DNA of 64,000 bases from Gammaproteobacteria bacterium (GTDB lineage Bacteria; Pseudomonadota; Gammaproteobacteria; Pseudomonadales; Azotimanducaceae): contig JAJFJZ010000026.1 in NCBI GenBank assembly GCA_021773565.1, forward strand, positions 1 through 64,000, given 5' to 3'. Made by a program: the position numbers and the translations under genes. The notes beneath the pieces were generated by a model. The model was not told the DNA's origin. It did no database searches and saw only the letters and a program-made list of their open reading frames with translations. Each line of letters opens with the position of its first letter. The stretch's first letter is position 1. This document shows, one piece after another, positions 53,641-62,159 of this stretch.

Positions 53641-55905
53641 ATGAAATTATTTAAACGCCTGCGTGGACCAAGACTAGGCACAAAGATTGTTTTACTTGGT
53701 TTACTGGTGCTTGTAGTACCAACATGGGTTAGCACTCGCCAACTGGTTGAAGTCGAACGTATTCTTATTCAGGCACAATCCCAAACCCAGTTAAAAACTG
53801 CACAGGGAATTTCTACCCTGTTCAACGGACGTGAAGATTTGTTTCAGGACCTGCCACTGTCTCTGGATGACTATGAAGCGCTATTCGCCAACCCCATGCA
53901 AAACACTATCCGTTTTGATGGCAAGGACAATGATTGGGTAGAGCTCATTGACAAGCGCCGGGATTTTGGCCTGGACGCCGGTGAATCAGGAGATGCGGGA
54001 TTCCAGCTAACCCTGGGTGAGCGCGATGGCCAGTTAAACGTACTGATGCAAATAAGAGACTTCAATGCCGTTCCGAGGGATAAGGATACACTGCGACTTG
54101 ATAACGCTGACCATGTGCGTCTGGAGTATATTCAGGCTAACGGTGAAGATGCCAGAGTTACACTCACTTTTCCAGGTAGCGGTGTAATTACAGCATATGA
54201 TATGGATACCGAATGGAAGTTTTCAAATTCTGGCTCGCCTAACAATAGTATTCAGGGACATGTAGCCCAGTCCCAGGATGGCTATTTGCTCGAATTTCGA
54301 ATGCCATTGGGAATATTGGGTTCACGCCGTTATTTTGGTTTATCGTTCGTAGATGTCGATGACAAAGTTTCACGCGTAGTTCGAGGTATAACCCAAACTC
54401 TGCCAAGAGCTGACAAGGCAGGTTTTAATCTTGTCGTGCGGCGCTCTCCCGAATTGTTGAATATAGTTGAAAGTCTGGGATATTCCGGAGCGCGAATCGT
54501 AATTATTGACACAGATAAACGTGTGCGCGCTCAAACCGGAAGTTTGAACTCTCTGCGGGCAAGCACGCAGGATTCCAACTGGATTGCCACCTTCAGGAAT
54601 TGGATCCAATCACTACAATCCTATATAAATAGTGTGGTTGGTCAGGAGGATGTTCAGTCCTCAGGTGAAAATACAGATCAGGTGACCAACCAACTCATTG
54701 AGTCTGCTCTGGCTGGAGATCCCGCGGTGTTGCGACGCGTCGCAGTCATTCAACAGGACGCAAATGTTAGCCCGAATTTGGGAACTGAGCAGCAAATTAT
54801 CATGGCCGCACATCCCATCGTCTCAAAAGATCGTATTTTGGGAACGGTAATTGTCGAGCAAAATATCGATGAAATAGCTGCTTTTCAACGTAATGCTGCA
54901 GAGCAGATTATCCTGCTCTCCACTACCGGGCTGCTGATTGTATTTATTGCATTGCTAACCTTTGCAGGAAGGCTTGCCTGGCGTATCCGCAACCTCAGAC
55001 GTGAAACCAATCGAAGTATCGATGAACGAGGACGGTTAAAAACCGATGCTCTGCATAGCGAAGTGCATGCAAGCGATGAAATCGGGGACCTGGCACGAAG
55101 CGTTTCCGGTCTATTGTCCAAACTGCATCAACACAACCGGTTTCTGGAAAACATGCCTCGTACGCTCAGGCACGAAATAAACAATCCCCTGAATACCCTC
55201 AGTACATCCCTGCAGAATCTAGCGGAGGAAGCGCCTGAAATACAGGACAGCAAATACCTTGAAAGCGCAAAACGCGGAGTGCTGCGTATTGGTGCAATTG
55301 TCCAGAATCTGGCTGATGCTGCAAATTTGGAAGAAGCCTTACAATCGGAGGAAGTTGAAGTAATCGATGTTCAGAAACTGATCGAAAACTACGTAACTAA
55401 CTGTAATATCAGTCATAAAGGTACTCAATTTCAGTTTCGAGGTACCAATACTCCCATTTATGCACGGGTAGCAGATTACCGCATCGAGCAGTTGCTGGAC
55501 AAATTGATTGATAACGCAATTGACTTTCATCGATCCAATAGCGCAATTAAGGTACAGGTCGATACCTACCGGGGTTTTATTCAGATAGCGGTTGCAAATC
55601 GCGGGCCCACCCTGCCCCAGAATGAAGAGGAATCACTTTTCGATTCAATGGTGTCACATCGCCGCGATGGACCGCAAAATAAACTGCATTTTGGACTGGG
55701 CCTTTATGTGGTGAGAATAATTGCTGAATACCACGGTGGTAATGTAAAAGCCATGAATCTGGTTGATGGTTCAGGAGTGGCCGTCGTCGTTCAGTTACCA
55801 CTGTCGGATACCTCTACAGGCTCTGCAATTCGAGCATTAGACACAAAAGTCGCGAACCGGACCCCAACTGCGGAACACAAACTGGAAGACCTTACAGCGT
55901 ACTAG
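53641..55905 (+). CDS. sensor histidine kinase of the dedicated sortase type
   Basis: 754 residues. Membrane helix 1 at about 18-32 (VLLGLLVLVVPTWV); a large periplasmic part with a CBM9-like beta domain starting IRFDGKDNDWVELI (about 92-105); membrane helix 2 at about 421-440 (IILLSTTGLLIVFIALLTF); HAMP-like linker; HisKA with His511 in RTLRHEINNPLNTLS; ATPase domain with LDKLIDNAIDFH and HFGLGLYVVRIIAEYHGG. The D-box reads ANRGPTLP, with Asn in place of the usual Asp. The DGKDNDW domain is typical of the sortase-linked kinase family. Stimulus unknown. Confidence 0.85.
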   Translation: MKLFKRLRGPRLGTKIVLLGLLVLVVPTWVSTRQLVEVERILIQAQSQTQLKTAQGISTLFNGREDLFQDLPLSLDDYEALFANPMQNTIRFDGKDNDWVELIDKRRDFGLDAGESGDAGFQLTLGERDGQLNVLMQIRDFNAVPRDKDTLRLDNADHVRLEYIQANGEDARVTLTFPGSGVITAYDMDTEWKFSNSGSPNNSIQGHVAQSQDGYLLEFRMPLGILGSRRYFGLSFVDVDDKVSRVVRGITQTLPRADKAGFNLVVRRSPELLNIVESLGYSGARIVIIDTDKRVRAQTGSLNSLRASTQDSNWIATFRNWIQSLQSYINSVVGQEDVQSSGENTDQVTNQLIESALAGDPAVLRRVAVIQQDANVSPNLGTEQQIIMAAHPIVSKDRILGTVIVEQNIDEIAAFQRNAAEQIILLSTTGLLIVFIALLTFAGRLAWRIRNLRRETNRSIDERGRLKTDALHSEVHASDEIGDLARSVSGLLSKLHQHNRFLENMPRTLRHEINNPLNTLSTSLQNLAEEAPEIQDSKYLESAKRGVLRIGAIVQNLADAANLEEALQSEEVEVIDVQKLIENYVTNCNISHKGTQFQFRGTNTPIYARVADYRIEQLLDKLIDNAIDFHRSNSAIKVQVDTYRGFIQIAVANRGPTLPQNEEESLFDSMVSHRRDGPQNKLHFGLGLYVVRIIAEYHGGNVKAMNLVDGSGVAVVVQLPLSDTSTGSAIRALDTKVANRTPTAEHKLEDLTAY

Positions 55906-55914
55906 ACCTCCTCG

Positions 55915-56835
55915 TTACTGACTTGCTATATGGTACTTTGCGGTGAGGGACACCTCATCAGCGGTAGATAACTTACCCGTTTCAATCATATGCACCACAG
56001 CCGCCAATACGCTTCTGGCAGCAGCTGAATACATAAACTCCGGTGTACCAATGTACATTAGTGGCACCATATCGTGAATTGTGTGCACACCCTGCTTGAT
56101 ACATGAAAGTATCTGTTCCTGCCGTTCGATGCGGTGCGCGATAAATGAAGCAACGTAATCTTTGGTATCTGTGATCGGTGAGCCATGAGTGGGCCAATAG
56201 ATTTCATCATCTCTATCGAGTAACAACTTCAGGCTGTCCATATAGGCATGCATGTCACCATCGGGTGGGGATATTATACTGGTGGACCAGCCCATAACAT
56301 GGTCTCCGGTGAACAGGGCTCTTTCTTCACGAAGTTGATAACACATATGATTGGAGGTATGTCCTGGCGTATAGACACATTCGATTGACCATGTGTCGGC
56401 TTCGATTACTGTACCGTGGTGCACCAGGATATCCGGGCTAAATTCGTTATCTGCGCCCTCCTCCACGTTATCAGCCACACCTGAATCTGAAACCTTCTTT
56501 CCCGATCCGTGTGGTCCAAAAGCATGGGTCTTTGCTGTGCAATGATCTTGCAAGAGTTTACAACCAGGTGAATGATCAAGGTGTGTATGGGTAACAAATA
56601 TATGGCTGATTCTTTCACCGCGTGTAGCAGTCAGGATGGCGTCGATATGAGTCTGATCGGCGGGCCCGGGATCAATCACCGCAACATCCCCGGTACCCAG
56701 TATATAGGTGCCGGTGCCCTGAAAGGTAAAAGGACTCGGGTTTTTTGCAACAACTCTTCTTATCAGGCCGCTCACCTGATCGCAAACGCCATATTCGACT
56801 TCAAGAGTACGAAGAAAATCTATTTTAACAGCCAT
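55915..56835 (-). CDS. MBL-fold metallo-hydrolase (LACTB2-like)
   Basis: 306 residues. The metal motif THTHLDHSPG (HxHxDH, about 102-111) and later HVMGWSTS and PTHGSPITD give the metallo-beta-lactamase fold, with a C-terminal winged-helix-like part (ILSCIKQGVHTIHDMVPLMY). LACTB2-like members act as nucleases or thioesterases; this one is not assigned. It is the last gene of the MORN-kinase-FHA-MBL run, 19 bases behind the FHA gene, and convergent with the histidine kinase gene. Confidence 0.85.
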   Translation of the reverse strand: MAVKIDFLRTLEVEYGVCDQVSGLIRRVVAKNPSPFTFQGTGTYILGTGDVAVIDPGPADQTHIDAILTATRGERISHIFVTHTHLDHSPGCKLLQDHCTAKTHAFGPHGSGKKVSDSGVADNVEEGADNEFSPDILVHHGTVIEADTWSIECVYTPGHTSNHMCYQLREERALFTGDHVMGWSTSIISPPDGDMHAYMDSLKLLLDRDDEIYWPTHGSPITDTKDYVASFIAHRIERQEQILSCIKQGVHTIHDMVPLMYIGTPEFMYSAAARSVLAAVVHMIETGKLSTADEVSLTAKYHIASQ

Positions 56836-56854
56836 ACTCGCCTACTTCCTTTTA

Positions 56855-58021
56855 CTAGTACAGGTACCAGAATAGTCCACCCAACAATATTATCGAGCCG
56901 ACAATAAAGGACAATGATCTTAAAACGTCCGTTCCGGCGCTTTTATCTTTACTCAGATTTTCCCTAAACACCAGCCTAACCCTGCCTAGATCGACAATAT
57001 CCCTGTCCTGTAGTCGTTGGGTCTGGACCTGTTGGCTATTTACCTGAGTACCGTTTGTTGCGATAAGATTGGTTAGATAGACCCCTTCTATTCTTACATC
57101 CAACTCTGCATGTTTTCCAGAGACACTGTTTTCGTAAAGCTGTATATCTGAATCGAGATCACGGCCGATAAGATGACGACCAAGTAACAATGGAAATACT
57201 TCGTTCAATACCGGCTCGCTTAATCCTATGAGCGCGGAACTTTCCAGGTTTGACCAGGTGTTTTTCTCCAGGGAGCCACTAGCCAGATCATCCAACGCAA
57301 CGGGAGCAACTTCAACCGTTGAAAGTGCTGCCAGCACCGTATCGGAAGGGTCGTCCAGCGACGTATCAGTATGCTCTGTGCCAGCTGACATGGAATCAGC
57401 ATACTGACCCTTGTATTCAATGACGGGCGTAAGGTGTTCCGCCTCTCCTACTAACTGGAAGCTGCTGGTATCAAATGCAATCTCATCGCCATGTAACACT
57501 AAAACAGCGCCAATAATTTTTTTCCCGTTCACAAATGTTCCATTCGAAGAATCAAGGTCGCGAATCCAGACGAGATTGGAATGTATGGATAACTGGGCAT
57601 GTCGTCTGGAAACAAATCCTTCACTAATGCACAGATCGCAATCGGCACTGCGTCCGACCAATACATGTTCAGAGAGCCGTATACTGGAACTGCCTCCTCG
57701 ACTAACCAATTTCCAGTTTTTTATTGTCGCCCCGGCATTCGAAACTTTCAAAGTCAGAGTGTGTTGGCCGAGTATAATTTCGTCCTCAGGTACCAGACCT
57801 ATGCCATTTTCAACACTGTCCTTGTTTACGTGCAAGGGAGCATCATTCAATCTGGCAAGCCAGGGGCCCCGCTCCTTTAACTCTATACGGGCATGAAAAT
57901 CCAGCACATCTTCCCCGGCTACAACCAGATCGTTGTCGAGATGTCTGCCAATCGTGATGTGAGAGTCCAACTCAAAACTATCATCTTCCATGACCAGAGC
58001 GTACGTGATGGTGTCGTTCAA
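56855..58021 (-). CDS. three-FHA membrane-anchored protein
   Basis: 388 residues. FHA 1 (about 15-85: ITIGRHLDNDLVVAG...DFHARIEL) is degenerate. FHA 2 (about 112-190) is canonical: VLVGRSADCDL, SRRHAQLS, DSSNGTFVNG. FHA 3 (about 275-345) has LIGRDLDSDI, SGKHAELD and ATNGTQVN. A single hydrophobic C-terminal segment (FIVGSIILLGGLFWYLY) makes a tail anchor, so the FHA domains face the cytosol. FHA domains bind phosphothreonine; the STPK encoded nine bases upstream is the natural partner. Confidence 0.9.
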   Translation of the reverse strand: MNDTITYALVMEDDSFELDSHITIGRHLDNDLVVAGEDVLDFHARIELKERGPWLARLNDAPLHVNKDSVENGIGLVPEDEIILGQHTLTLKVSNAGATIKNWKLVSRGGSSSIRLSEHVLVGRSADCDLCISEGFVSRRHAQLSIHSNLVWIRDLDSSNGTFVNGKKIIGAVLVLHGDEIAFDTSSFQLVGEAEHLTPVIEYKGQYADSMSAGTEHTDTSLDDPSDTVLAALSTVEVAPVALDDLASGSLEKNTWSNLESSALIGLSEPVLNEVFPLLLGRHLIGRDLDSDIQLYENSVSGKHAELDVRIEGVYLTNLIATNGTQVNSQQVQTQRLQDRDIVDLGRVRLVFRENLSKDKSAGTDVLRSLSFIVGSIILLGGLFWYLY

Positions 58022-58030
58022 GTTATTCCC

Positions 58031-60316
58031 TTACTCGGCTTGAGCTCTGTCGTCACGACTCCAGGAATCCCTGATTACACGCCACTCCGGTACATCAGGC
58101 CTGACAGTCAAAGCCAGGTCCAGATACAATAGTGCTTCCGCGCGCAAGCCAGCTGTATATGCCTGATCAGCTACCTCCTTAAGCCGCTCAGCGCTTTTAT
58201 TCAAGTGCGCCAATGCTTGTACATTACCAGGATCCAGGCGAATGACTTCCCTGGCACTGGCTACAACGTTGTTATCTGCTGGTTCTGTTATGTAGCCGTT
58301 CTGGAAATGTCTGCTGGCATCTGCTAATAATTGTTTAACCGTTTCCTGGCGATCTACCTCTGCTTTGTGTAGGGCATTTAGCTCGTCGACCTTGGTCGAT
58401 TCAAAGCCAATCTGTGTAGCCCTGTCGACTATTTGGGATACCTGTTCCAATCGGCCATTTTCTATGTGTTGTGTAACTTCTCCAAGAACCTGGGTAAATA
58501 CTTCGTCCAGCCCTTGTGCTGCAATTACGTTACCTGGATCAGTCGCAAGCACACGTCGATATAACTCTGCAGCGTTTTCTCCTGCCGGATAAATTAGCGC
58601 GTGGTTTGCGCGCAGCTGGCTGGCCTGCTGAAGTAATAATGCCAGCTCACCCTGCAAAGCATTCGCTTGCTGAATTTTTTCTCTCACCGCCGCCAAACCA
58701 GCAATATTTTCGTTTGCAGTGCTGGCTCGTTCAAGGTAACTAATAGCAGCTGTCATATCATTGGCAAGTAGCGCTTCATCTGCCCGTTCAGTGAAGAATT
58801 TTGCAAGCGTAATCAGCTCCTGTTGTGCCTCCCCTACATTTGGATCCAAACGCAATGCCTCCTTATATGACTGCACCGCTGTGGTTGCAGACGGCAAATC
58901 CGAAATACCATGGCTTTGAATCAGGGCCTGCGTTGTCTGAACCAGCGATACTGCACGGCGGCTATTGTCTATTCGTTCCCTTAACGCGGAAAATGCTTCA
59001 TCATTTTGAAAGACGCTTGCTGCTTCCTTAAGTTTGGACTCTGCAAGCGCAACATTTTGTGACTCTATGGCCAGGGAAATATCCTGTTTCCATTGTGCAG
59101 ACAATCCTGCAATGGAGTCGAGCGCTTCAACATGCGTTCCATCCAGATCAAGAACCCTTCGATGTGCGGCAACTACCGCCGACAGGCTTTGACTTGGATC
59201 ACGACGAAGTGCACTGGCATCGCGCCATAACTCTCTAAGATCTGGATCTTCGGATAGACCATAGCTACTTAAAAGCTTGCCGATTTGTTTTTCCCCATAG
59301 GGTGAAAAATAAAGCCCCGCGAGGCCTCCGACGAGTAAAACGCAGATCATCAAACCTGTACCAATGCGCCTTTTTTTGCGTTTTCGATAGCGACTACTAT
59401 ATCTGCCCGCCTCTGCCCGGATTGCACCATTGTCATCTATCGCAATCTCCATGGTTTGTTTAACAGCTAATATTTCATCGGTAGAAACCACGTCAGTCTT
59501 AATTACGCTGTTAGGCACAAGACCTTCAACTCGTAATGCATCAACCGCTCTTTCAAGCTCAATACCTGATTGAAACCGGTCGTTCGGGTTTTTAGACAAA
59601 ACTTTATTCATAATTCCCTGAAATGCCTTCAACTGTTCTGGCAAACTTGGTACTGGATCCTGTATATGCTTTATGCCAATAGCTATCGCAGTGTCTGCCT
59701 TGAACGGTACTTCTCCGGTCAACATTTTAAAAAATACGATACCCAGTGAATAAATATCTGACCTGCCATCCACCGCCTTACCCGCCGCCTGTTCCGGGCT
59801 CATATACTGCGGTGTACCAACGACGGTGCCTTGCCGAGTCATGCTGCTGTCGTTTTCCATCACCCGAGCGATTCCAAAATCTGAAAGCACTGCGGATCCT
59901 TCCTCTCTGAACAATATGTTTTCCGGCTTGATATCGCGATGCACATAGCCCTTGCTATGGGCAAATTCGAGTGCCCGTGCAATATCACGAACTACCTGCA
60001 GAACCTGTTGCATATGCAAGCCCTGGTTCAATTTTCGGTTTAAATCCCCGCCTCTTAGAAACTCCATTACCAAATAGTAATTTTCATCCGCTACGCCAAC
60101 ATCGTGTACCTGAACTATGTGTGGGTGCATTAGCTGCGCAACAATCCTGGATTCACGAACAAATCTTTTGCCAAACGTAGGATCATTAGTGAATTGTGAA
60201 GAAACTACTTTAATTGCGACCAGGCGACCAAATTTTTTCTGTACCGCTAGATAGACCCGGGCAGTACCCCCACGACCCAGTTCTTTTTCTATGCTGTAAC
60301 CTGGAATTTCCATCAT
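58031..60316 (-). CDS. transmembrane Ser/Thr protein kinase with TPR-like C-terminus
   Basis: 761 residues. Kinase domain at 1-270 with all key residues: ELGRGGTARVYLA loop, VAIKVV Lys36, YVHRDIKPENILF (about 125-137), DFGIARV, and GTPQYMSPEQAAG. A basic linker RYRKRKKRR leads to one membrane helix GTGLMICVLLVGGLAGLYF (about 318-336), followed by about 420 residues of helical repeats, probably TPR-like, in the periplasm. It overlaps the MORN gene by four bases and precedes the FHA gene. Confidence 0.93.
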   Translation of the reverse strand: MMEIPGYSIEKELGRGGTARVYLAVQKKFGRLVAIKVVSSQFTNDPTFGKRFVRESRIVAQLMHPHIVQVHDVGVADENYYLVMEFLRGGDLNRKLNQGLHMQQVLQVVRDIARALEFAHSKGYVHRDIKPENILFREEGSAVLSDFGIARVMENDSSMTRQGTVVGTPQYMSPEQAAGKAVDGRSDIYSLGIVFFKMLTGEVPFKADTAIAIGIKHIQDPVPSLPEQLKAFQGIMNKVLSKNPNDRFQSGIELERAVDALRVEGLVPNSVIKTDVVSTDEILAVKQTMEIAIDDNGAIRAEAGRYSSRYRKRKKRRIGTGLMICVLLVGGLAGLYFSPYGEKQIGKLLSSYGLSEDPDLRELWRDASALRRDPSQSLSAVVAAHRRVLDLDGTHVEALDSIAGLSAQWKQDISLAIESQNVALAESKLKEAASVFQNDEAFSALRERIDNSRRAVSLVQTTQALIQSHGISDLPSATTAVQSYKEALRLDPNVGEAQQELITLAKFFTERADEALLANDMTAAISYLERASTANENIAGLAAVREKIQQANALQGELALLLQQASQLRANHALIYPAGENAAELYRRVLATDPGNVIAAQGLDEVFTQVLGEVTQHIENGRLEQVSQIVDRATQIGFESTKVDELNALHKAEVDRQETVKQLLADASRHFQNGYITEPADNNVVASAREVIRLDPGNVQALAHLNKSAERLKEVADQAYTAGLRAEALLYLDLALTVRPDVPEWRVIRDSWSRDDRAQAE

Positions 60317-61230
60317 TCAATGCTGGCTTGCGCGAAAGATTGGATGTCACCATCTACGAGATTACCCAGAATGATAGTTGCCTCTGCCAGAAACCTTGTA
60401 CCGTCAATGCTAACCGCTGCTGCTTTTCCGTGTGCGAGCCCATTGATGCAATTTTCGTTCTTAAACATCCATGCAACTCCTCCAATATTTAGTGTACATC
60501 TGGGATTGACAAAAATAGGAACCGAGGAGATTAGTTTGCCATCCGCCCACAGTTGAAACTCAGATAAACCGTCAGGTGTCTTTTTTACTCCATATCCATG
60601 TGAGCGATTATTGGAAAATTGTCCATGGTAGACGGTACCATCACGCCAGTAATACACGCCATTCCCCTGTCGCGCATCGTTAGCGAACTCGCCTTCATAT
60701 TTATTGCTATTTGGCCAGGTATACGTGCCTTTACCAGTTTTCAGGCCAGCCAGAAAACTGCCTCTATATACTCGGCCATCTGCCCATGAGAATATTCCAT
60801 CACCCTGCAGTTGTCCGCGGACAAAATCACCCTCATAAACATCTCCCGCCTTCCAACTGTAGATCCCTTTCCCGGTTCTCCTCCCGGCGACAAAATCCCC
60901 TTCGTAGCGATCTTCATTTGCCCAGATAAAGACTCCTTTCCCATTCATCTGATTGTCCGAGAATTGACCGCTATAGGAGTTACCGTTTGGCCATTCCAAT
61001 GTGCCGGTACCAGCACGCTTGCCTGATTCAAACTGCCCTTCATACCGGCGACCATCCTGCCACGTATAAACTCCCCGACCATGCCGCACCCCTTCTGATA
61101 ACTGGCCAATATAAACATCACCATTGTCCAGAACCACACGTGTTTCAACCAAATCACGCTCTGCAGCAAAACTCACTATTGGAAATACCAGTAAAAGCAA
61201 AGTAGTAAGTGACAGTTTATTCAATAGCAT
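60313..61230 (-). CDS. secreted MORN-repeat protein
   Basis: 305 residues. A signal peptide (LLNKLSLTTLLLLVFPIVSF, cut after FAAE-like) is followed by eight MORN repeats of 23 residues from about residue 36 to 220, for example RYEGQFESGKRAGTGTLEWP and RYEGDFVAGRRTGKGIYSW, then a C-terminal part with two Cys. MORN repeats bind lipid or other proteins. A strong ribosome site (AAGGA) precedes the ATG at 61230. First gene of the four-gene run; it overlaps the kinase by four bases. Confidence 0.92.
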   Translation of the reverse strand: MLLNKLSLTTLLLLVFPIVSFAAERDLVETRVVLDNGDVYIGQLSEGVRHGRGVYTWQDGRRYEGQFESGKRAGTGTLEWPNGNSYSGQFSDNQMNGKGVFIWANEDRYEGDFVAGRRTGKGIYSWKAGDVYEGDFVRGQLQGDGIFSWADGRVYRGSFLAGLKTGKGTYTWPNSNKYEGEFANDARQGNGVYYWRDGTVYHGQFSNNRSHGYGVKKTPDGLSEFQLWADGKLISSVPIFVNPRCTLNIGGVAWMFKNENCINGLAHGKAAAVSIDGTRFLAEATIILGNLVDGDIQSFAQASIE

Positions 61231-61325
61231 ATCCTTGTCCTTCGTGATGATTCTATGCCTTGACCAATTGATAGCAGTTATACAATCTCATAGAATCGGG
61301 TAACTCCTCCAGAATTTTACTAAAA

Positions 61326-62159
61326 TTGCCGGACATTTTCTTCACTCTGTTCACTTTGTTCTGTCTGTTATTGGGCTGCATTGCCGGGTTCCTTGGCGGA
61401 TTGCTGGGTATTGGTGGAGGTGTAGTCATTGTACCTGGCCTGATACTCCTGCTTTCCTACCAAATAACGCCTGATTTGGAAGGAGCAGCGGTTGTATTAA
61501 CGGCGGTTGCCAGCTCTTTGGCTACTATCATCTTTACCTCTGCGTCAGCCGCCTATACCCAAATTAAGGCAGGTTATGTAGTTTGGCCGGTAGTTAAAAA
61601 GTGGGCGTTGTTTTTGGTGATTGGTAGCCTGTTCAGTAGCCAGATTGCATCCGGAATGTCCGAACAGGTGCTGAGAATGTGCATTGGGACTTTTCTGTTT
61701 ACAGTATCACTGGTAATGCTATCGCGCTGGAGCCCGGTCGCACATCGAAAGCTCCCGGGATGGCCCTTGACCGCTACCGTCGCAACGGGTGCTGGGCTTG
61801 TGTCAGGGATAGCAGGAATAGGTGGTGGCAATGTAGTTGTGCCCAGCCTTATATACTTCAATACACCACCGCATAATGCCACCGCCACGGCAAGTACGCT
61901 GGGATTTCCAATAGCGATCGCTGGAACGATTGGTTATGTATTAAGCGGTTGGGAAATCAATCAGCATGTGCCGGGCATGGTGGGATATGTATACTGGCCA
62001 GCGGTACTAATAATCGCTACAGCATCCTTTATTACGGCCCCATTGGGGGTAAAGGTGGCGCATCGGGTAAAACAGCATACGCTACGTCGATACTTTGGTA
62101 TGCTTCTGGTTATTGTTTCGGTGCGGATGTTGTTCAGGGCACTCAGCATAACGACCTAG
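61326..62159 (+). CDS. TSUP/TauE-SafE family membrane protein
   Basis: 277 residues and eight or so helices. Two repeat motifs are visible: GFLGGLLGIGGGVVIVPGLI (about 21-40) and SGIAGIGGGNVVVPSLIYF (about 160-178). The family exports sulfite, sulfoacetate or related organic anions; the substrate here is unknown. The start is a TTG at 61326 with no clear ribosome site, so the true start is uncertain. The stop overlaps the pyruvate kinase stop on the opposite strand by four bases. Confidence 0.88.
   Translation: MPDIFFTLFTLFCLLLGCIAGFLGGLLGIGGGVVIVPGLILLLSYQITPDLEGAAVVLTAVASSLATIIFTSASAAYTQIKAGYVVWPVVKKWALFLVIGSLFSSQIASGMSEQVLRMCIGTFLFTVSLVMLSRWSPVAHRKLPGWPLTATVATGAGLVSGIAGIGGGNVVVPSLIYFNTPPHNATATASTLGFPIAIAGTIGYVLSGWEINQHVPGMVGYVYWPAVLIIATASFITAPLGVKVAHRVKQHTLRRYFGMLLVIVSVRMLFRALSITT

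Noticed and set aside
60570-61120. Tandem DNA repeat of about 69 bases
   Set aside because: This is the coding sequence of the eight MORN repeats, diverged at DNA level; not a separate repeat element.
55915-61230. Type VI secretion regulation module (PpkA/Fha-like)
   Set aside because: Kinase and FHA protein suggest it, but no Tss, Hcp or VgrG genes are present and the MORN and MBL members do not fit.
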